DNA from: Cytophagales bacterium
Lineage (GTDB): Bacteria > Bacteroidota > Bacteroidia > Cytophagales > Cyclobacteriaceae
Assembly (NCBI GenBank): GCA_003454975.1
Contig: DMST01000234.1
Coordinates: 7,390 to 33,302, forward strand
DNA: 25,913 bases
Direction: 5' to 3'
Shown: in pieces, positions 23,133-25,913 of the stretch
Layout of the letters: each line of letters begins with the position of its first letter
Position numbering within the stretch: position 1 is the stretch's first letter
Notes under the pieces: generated by a model
What the model was told of the DNA's origin: nothing
The model's input: the letters and a program-made list of their open reading frames with translations, nothing else
Database searches by the model: none
Program-made: the position numbers and the translations under genes

Positions 23133-23570
23133 ATGAACGAACGCATCAAGGGTTTGTACAAAACCCAAATCCTAGCACACAGTAAGAATCCCTTTCAGGA
23201 AGGGGAATTGGAAGGAGCTACCCATGTTCTGCAGGCCTATAATTCTATGTGCGGAGATAAGTATACCTTGTACCTGAAGATAGAAAATGACCGGGTGGAG
23301 GATGCTTATTTTAAAGGATATGGTTGTGCTATCAGCAAGGCTTCCTCATCCATATTGACCAAAAAGTCCATTGGGAAATCCATGGAGGAGCTGGATGCTT
23401 TGGTTCGGTTGTTTTTGAAAATTGTGAGCGCTAAGGAGGAGGTTTCCCCGGAAGACCTTACGGATGAGGAAGAGCTACTGGCTTTTTCTGCCGCCCGTGA
23501 GTTTCCAGAAAGGGAAATTTGTGCTACTATGAGCTGGAAGGTAGTTCAGGAGGAACTACTAAAAGAGTAG
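23133..23570 (+). CDS. sufU: SufU-type scaffold/sulfur acceptor protein
   Basis: The 145-residue protein has the SufU pattern. C40 is in 'MCGDKYTLYLKI' with D42, C65 is in 'GYGCAISKASSSIL', and C130 is in 'FPEREICATMSW'. These are the Cys/Asp ligands that bind zinc in SufU. Zinc-bound SufU accepts sulfur from SufS rather than building clusters itself, which suits a three-gene xdhC-desulfurase-sufU unit. It follows the desulfurase by 9 nt. In Bacteroidota SufS is usually paired with SufE inside a sufBCD operon; none of those is here. It could also serve general Fe-S assembly. Confidence 0.88.
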   Translation: MNERIKGLYKTQILAHSKNPFQEGELEGATHVLQAYNSMCGDKYTLYLKIENDRVEDAYFKGYGCAISKASSSILTKKSIGKSMEELDALVRLFLKIVSAKEEVSPEDLTDEEELLAFSAAREFPEREICATMSWKVVQEELLKE

Positions 23571-23689
23571 CTGGTCCCAAACTTCACCTTCGGTGACTTT
23601 TTACCCAGGAAAGTTTTATCATGGGATATAAAATGCCCGTTTATATCAATTTGTTGGGGAAGTGATGATTTCCTCTGTATTGCCACCAC

Positions 23690-24748
23690 ATGCACCTGAT
23701 TGATCGCTTTTTGAAGACCTCCTTAGTATTTGTAATGCCGTTTTCCGTTCTACTTCTCGGATGCGCCACCTTTATTTCGCACCCGCATAGTGGAAACCCT
23801 GGCGACGATAGCCCTTACACGGGTAAGAAATGGAAGGTGCCGGGCATTCTCTACCCGGAGTACTTCTTCGATGAGTGGCCTTCTGAGCGGAGTTTGTTTT
23901 ATCAAGGTCCCTATAAGCTAGAGTCGGGAGCTCACCCAGTGACTGATTTTGGGGTATTACCGCTGTTAGAAGGTGTTTTTCTAGATCAGACCGAAGTGAC
24001 GGTAGGTGGTTATCGTGAATTTCTTTTCCATATTTCTCGTGATAATCAAGACTTCTCCGAGCTTGTTCCGGAATTGCCGCCAGAAGTAGATTCTTTGTAC
24101 CAAAGCAATCCACCTTTTTTGTTTCACCCGGTGATAGGCGTAAACCGAGAACAGGCAGAGGCATACTGTGCATGGCGGGGTGAGGCGGTCAATGTACTTA
24201 TTCGGCAAGAAGTGACGGAAGGGAGTACTCGCTGGTTGGAGGAAGGTCAGATTATGCGAGTGCGGATGCGTTTGCCTCGTGAGGCTGAATGGGAGCTGGC
24301 TGCCGCAGGCGGGCTCGATTCGGCGCGGTTTCCCTATGGCTACAATACCCTGCTGGCCGGGTTATCCTTTGAAGAGGGTGATTATGCTTACCTGCAACAT
24401 CGGTATTGGTTTCAGCGTAGTTTGGCTTCCATAGAAGCGGAGCTAAAGGGGATGGAGACCTCCAATATCAAGCTACCAGTATTCAATGTTCGTTGGCCGT
24501 ACACGCCCGAAATACTCCAATTGCCCGTGCCTGCCTACGTCTATGCCTACCAACCAAATGCCTTAGGGTTCTATCACCTCATCGGTAATGTGCGGGAATG
24601 GGTAGGGGATAGCCCCTTGAGCAAGGGAGGGAGCTTTATGGACCCGCTACCGGCGATTTCCCTACAGGGAGGTTTTGACGAGGGGGAGTTTTCCAGCTTT
24701 CTGGTAGGCTTCCGCTGTGCTTGTGAGGTGGAGTATGTAAATAAATAG
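23690..24748 (+). CDS. FGE/SUMF1-domain lipoprotein (GldK-like)
   Basis: The 352-residue protein has a lipoprotein signal with lipobox 'LLLGCAT' (C25). From ~85 it carries a formylglycine-generating enzyme-type fold: 'LDQTEVTVGGYREFLFHISRDN', 'PVIGVNREQAEAYCAWRGEAVN', 'RMRLPREAEWELAAAGGLDSARFPYGYN', 'NALGFYHLIGNVREWVGD', 'SKGGSFMD' and a closing 'LVGFRCACEV'. The pattern matches GldJ/GldK-type lipoproteins of the Bacteroidota gliding/type IX secretion apparatus and orphan FGE-like lipoproteins. I do not see a clear catalytic Cys pair of true sulfatase-modifying enzymes, so a structural or binding role is likelier. It is alone, converging on the DUF6169-like gene 18 bp away. Confidence 0.78.
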   Translation: MHLIDRFLKTSLVFVMPFSVLLLGCATFISHPHSGNPGDDSPYTGKKWKVPGILYPEYFFDEWPSERSLFYQGPYKLESGAHPVTDFGVLPLLEGVFLDQTEVTVGGYREFLFHISRDNQDFSELVPELPPEVDSLYQSNPPFLFHPVIGVNREQAEAYCAWRGEAVNVLIRQEVTEGSTRWLEEGQIMRVRMRLPREAEWELAAAGGLDSARFPYGYNTLLAGLSFEEGDYAYLQHRYWFQRSLASIEAELKGMETSNIKLPVFNVRWPYTPEILQLPVPAYVYAYQPNALGFYHLIGNVREWVGDSPLSKGGSFMDPLPAISLQGGFDEGEFSSFLVGFRCACEVEYVNK

Positions 24749-24766
24749 CCTTCAGGAATTTCAGAT

Positions 24767-25288
24767 TTATTTGCTTTCTGCAAGCCTAAGTTCAGTGAAT
24801 AAGGTTTGTTGAATGCTGGTTTGGTGGTTGTTATCCTGATGATATATCAACCCGAATTGTAAGACTTGGCCGTAAATATTGATGGGTTGGTGAAATAATT
24901 CCAGCTTTGGGGTTGAGTTCCGGTGAAACGTTTTAACAAATAATCGTTGCCGGGCAGCGCCTCTGCCATCATTATCGTCGCAAGTATATGATATACAACG
25001 AGAAGGTAGCAGAGATAGGTATTCAGTGATTACTTTCAATACAATATCCATGACCTGTAGCGGATGATTGTGTTGGATTGGGTCTACTTCGATTTTCGGT
25101 CCAAATACTAAATCAACTGTATTTCCGGCCAGAATGCTATCGGGAGGCCAGATGGGAGAAGGATGGAAGAACCCTTCATAAATATTTGCTGTAGGTAGGG
25201 TAAAGGAAAACCCCACAATTTCCTGTGGGGTTTGGTTAGAATTTTCTTTGTAGTCCCAATGTATGGGTACATCCTGATGAGTCCTCAT
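24767..25288 (-). CDS. 173-aa protein of unknown function, DUF6169-like, second gene of a coupled pair
   Basis: I do not assign a function. The 173-residue protein has no signal peptide. It combines an N-terminal beta-rich part and a conserved-looking core 'ISYTCDDNDGRGAARQRLFVKTF' (Cys, Asp and Arg-rich, ~residues 99-122), followed by strands and a helix ending 'QQTLFTELRLAESK'. From memory this layout resembles DUF6169, a family of unknown function found in Bacteroidota; the match is not tested. Its ATG overlaps the stop of the 42-aa gene by 4 nt (ATGA, 25285-25288), so translation is coupled. The pair lies directly downstream of tRNA-Leu. A toxin-antitoxin role is a guess from size and context. 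Confidence 0.65.
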   Translation of the reverse strand: MRTHQDVPIHWDYKENSNQTPQEIVGFSFTLPTANIYEGFFHPSPIWPPDSILAGNTVDLVFGPKIEVDPIQHNHPLQVMDIVLKVITEYLSLLPSRCISYTCDDNDGRGAARQRLFVKTFHRNSTPKLELFHQPINIYGQVLQFGLIYHQDNNHQTSIQQTLFTELRLAESK

Positions 25289-25413
25289 AGACGCTTCTTG
25301 AGGTCTTCGCTTTTGCCTTCACGAATTAGCTTTAATGCTTCTTGCTTCCATTGGATGGATTCTATGAATCGTTTTGCCACTTCTGGATCAGTGATTTTTA
25401 CGGCCTTTTCCAT
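25285..25413 (-). CDS. 42-aa charged protein coupled to the DUF6169-like gene
   Basis: A short ORF starts at ATG 25413 and ends at TGA 25285-25287, too short for standard gene calling. The protein is charged and probably all helical, beginning MEKAVKITDPEVAKRFIESI and ending EGKSEDLKKRL, with one Trp at 22. A rare clear ribosome-binding sequence (AAGGA, four nt before ATG) supports translation. Its stop overlaps the next gene's start (ATGA). Small upstream partners with this helical, Lys/Glu-rich pattern are common for toxin-antitoxin pairs, but there is no family match I can name. It follows a tRNA-Leu terminator with ~90 bp between. Confidence 0.65.
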   Translation of the reverse strand: MEKAVKITDPEVAKRFIESIQWKQEALKLIREGKSEDLKKRL

Positions 25414-25501
25414 GTCCTTTAGCAGTTAATCCTAATACAATATACGCTTTCTTATGGTAAGTAGTTCGGGAGGTCTATTTCAGATTTCAACCGCGTTTTC
25501 A

Positions 25502-25538
25502 ATAAAAAACCCTGACTCACTTTCGTAAATCAGGGTTT
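25502..25538 (-). terminator. rho-independent terminator of tRNA-Leu
   Basis: On the minus strand AAACCCTGA (25538-25530) pairs with TCAGGGTTT (25515-25507) around a 14-nt loop and continues into a T-run (complement of the A-run 25504-25509). It lies 3 nt beyond the mature tRNA end. Confidence 0.85.
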
Positions 25539-25540
25539 AG

Positions 25541-25622
25541 TACCGAAGGCCGGGGTCGAACCGGCACTCCCGAAGGAACACGAGTTTGAGTCGTGCGCGT
25601 CTGCCAGTTCCGCCACTCCGGC
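25541..25622 (-). tRNA. tRNA-Leu, anticodon CAA
   Basis: On the minus strand the acceptor GCCGGAG (25622-25616) pairs with CTTCGGT (25548-25542) with two G-U pairs, followed by discriminator A (25541). The anticodon stem CACGA/TCGTG closes a CT-CAA-AC loop, giving anticodon CAA, which reads UUG (Leu). A variable arm (TTCCTTCGGGAG region) follows, and the T-arm is GGTTCGACCC-type. CCA is not encoded. The 82-nt length fits a leucine tRNA with a long variable arm. Confidence 0.95.
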
Positions 25623-25791
25623 TACTGGACGAAATGATGCTTGAAATTACAGGGGATGTCAAGAGTGTTTCTTTGTAGAATTCCCCGGTAACAGAATATA
25701 TACCTAGACACAGACAGCACGCTTTGCTACAATTCCCGCCTGATAAAATCAGATGATCTAAAAATAATGAGTAACATCGGAGATAATTCCG

Positions 25792-25913
25792 TTGGCTAAT
25801 CATAAGTCTGCTATCAAGCGCATTCGCAGTTCGCAGCGGAAACGCGAACGTAATCGCAGCTACCGTTCACAGACTCGGACGGAAGTCAAAAAGGCACGTG
25901 AATCCATCAAATC
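25792..25913 (+). CDS. rpsT: 30S ribosomal protein S20, 3' end missing
   Basis: Forty codons are visible before the window ends. The protein starts MANHKSAIKRIRSSQRKRER (reading TTG as Met) and continues with 'NRSYRSQTRTEVKKARESIK', the basic helical N-terminus of S20, which binds 16S rRNA early in 30S assembly. Full-length S20 is about 85-90 residues, so roughly half is present. No ATG is possible ahead of the conserved MANHKSA start, so TTG 25792 must initiate. E. coli rpsT also starts with UUG, where the weak codon contributes to autoregulation. It is divergent from tRNA-Leu across 169 bp; no clear -33/-7 pair was found there. Confidence 0.92.
   Translation, partial: MANHKSAIKRIRSSQRKRERNRSYRSQTRTEVKKARESIK

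Noticed and set aside
25537..25803. 88-residue minus-strand ORF over the tRNA region
   Set aside because: Its C-terminal half (SGGTGRRARLK...) is the usual translation of a tRNA gene; the tRNA-Leu structure is clear.
25541..25913. Attachment-site repeat of the tRNA-Leu 3' end
   Set aside because: I looked for the tRNA 3' sequence elsewhere in the window and found no second copy, and there is no integrase gene.
1..25913. CRISPR arrays, insertion sequences or phage genes
   Set aside because: No regularly spaced repeats, transposase, integrase or structural phage proteins were seen on either strand.

Overview
The window looks like a piece of a Bacteroidota chromosome, probably from the Cytophagales/Saprospirales side of the phylum. 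The evidence is the protein style (SPII lipoproteins, a GldK/FGE-like lipoprotein, TlpA fused to a DUF3738-type domain, a DUF6169-like protein), promoter -7 boxes matching the Bacteroidota consensus TAnnTTTG (TACATTTG appears twice), and few Shine-Dalgarno sequences. Base composition is roughly balanced. Several genes need TTG or GTG starts (moaA, the cysteine desulfurase, the FAD oxidoreductase, the TRIC channel, rpsT). I see no insertion sequence, phage gene or CRISPR array. Most of the window is chromosomal housekeeping and stress genes in short operons, separated by clear hairpin terminators.

Layout. 1-2129: the end of an AhpD/carboxymuconolactone-decarboxylase-like gene, a small H-type lectin-domain protein, a VOC (glyoxalase-fold) protein and a carboxylesterase. 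2263-3985: two tandem, diverged, exported paralogs of unknown function. 4080-5473: a DNA alkylation repair protein (AlkD-like) and a DsbA/FrnE-like oxidoreductase. 5574-7903: a PAS-LuxR regulator divergent from a GNAT-fold acyltransferase and a methyltransferase that are 3 bp apart; the shared intergenic region carries a perfect 12-bp palindrome and repeated CTTGGGTAT motifs. 8003-11494: an OmpR-type response regulator and histidine kinase, divergent from the TlpA-DUF3738 fusion. 11545-15995: a CPD photolyase, divergent from DUF456, a PNPOx-like flavoprotein, an FAD amine-oxidase-like enzyme and a TRIC/YicG channel. 16047-17436: an ArsR repressor and a lipoprotein MsrB, with a 445-bp motif-rich gap between them. 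17640-19723: an acidic Glu/Tyr/Gly-rich lipoprotein coupled by a 1-nt overlap to a barrel-like protein. 19720-23570: moaA, divergent from an xdhC - cysteine desulfurase - SufU operon. 23690-24748: an FGE-like lipoprotein. 24767-25413: a coupled pair of a 42-aa and a 173-aa protein, just downstream of tRNA-Leu(CAA). 25792-end: the start of rpsT (S20), with a TTG start.

How the genes work together. The clearest functional module is molybdenum cofactor metabolism: MoaA makes the first pterin intermediate, while XdhC with its own cysteine desulfurase and SufU-like partner suggests sulfuration of Moco for a xanthine-dehydrogenase-type enzyme encoded elsewhere. The LuxR-GNAT-methyltransferase locus could be a self-regulated small-molecule acylation/methylation cassette. 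The least explained candidates for new biology are that locus, the 42-aa/173-aa pair beside the tRNA, and the lipoprotein/barrel pair. All functional calls rest on motif reading without database searches.
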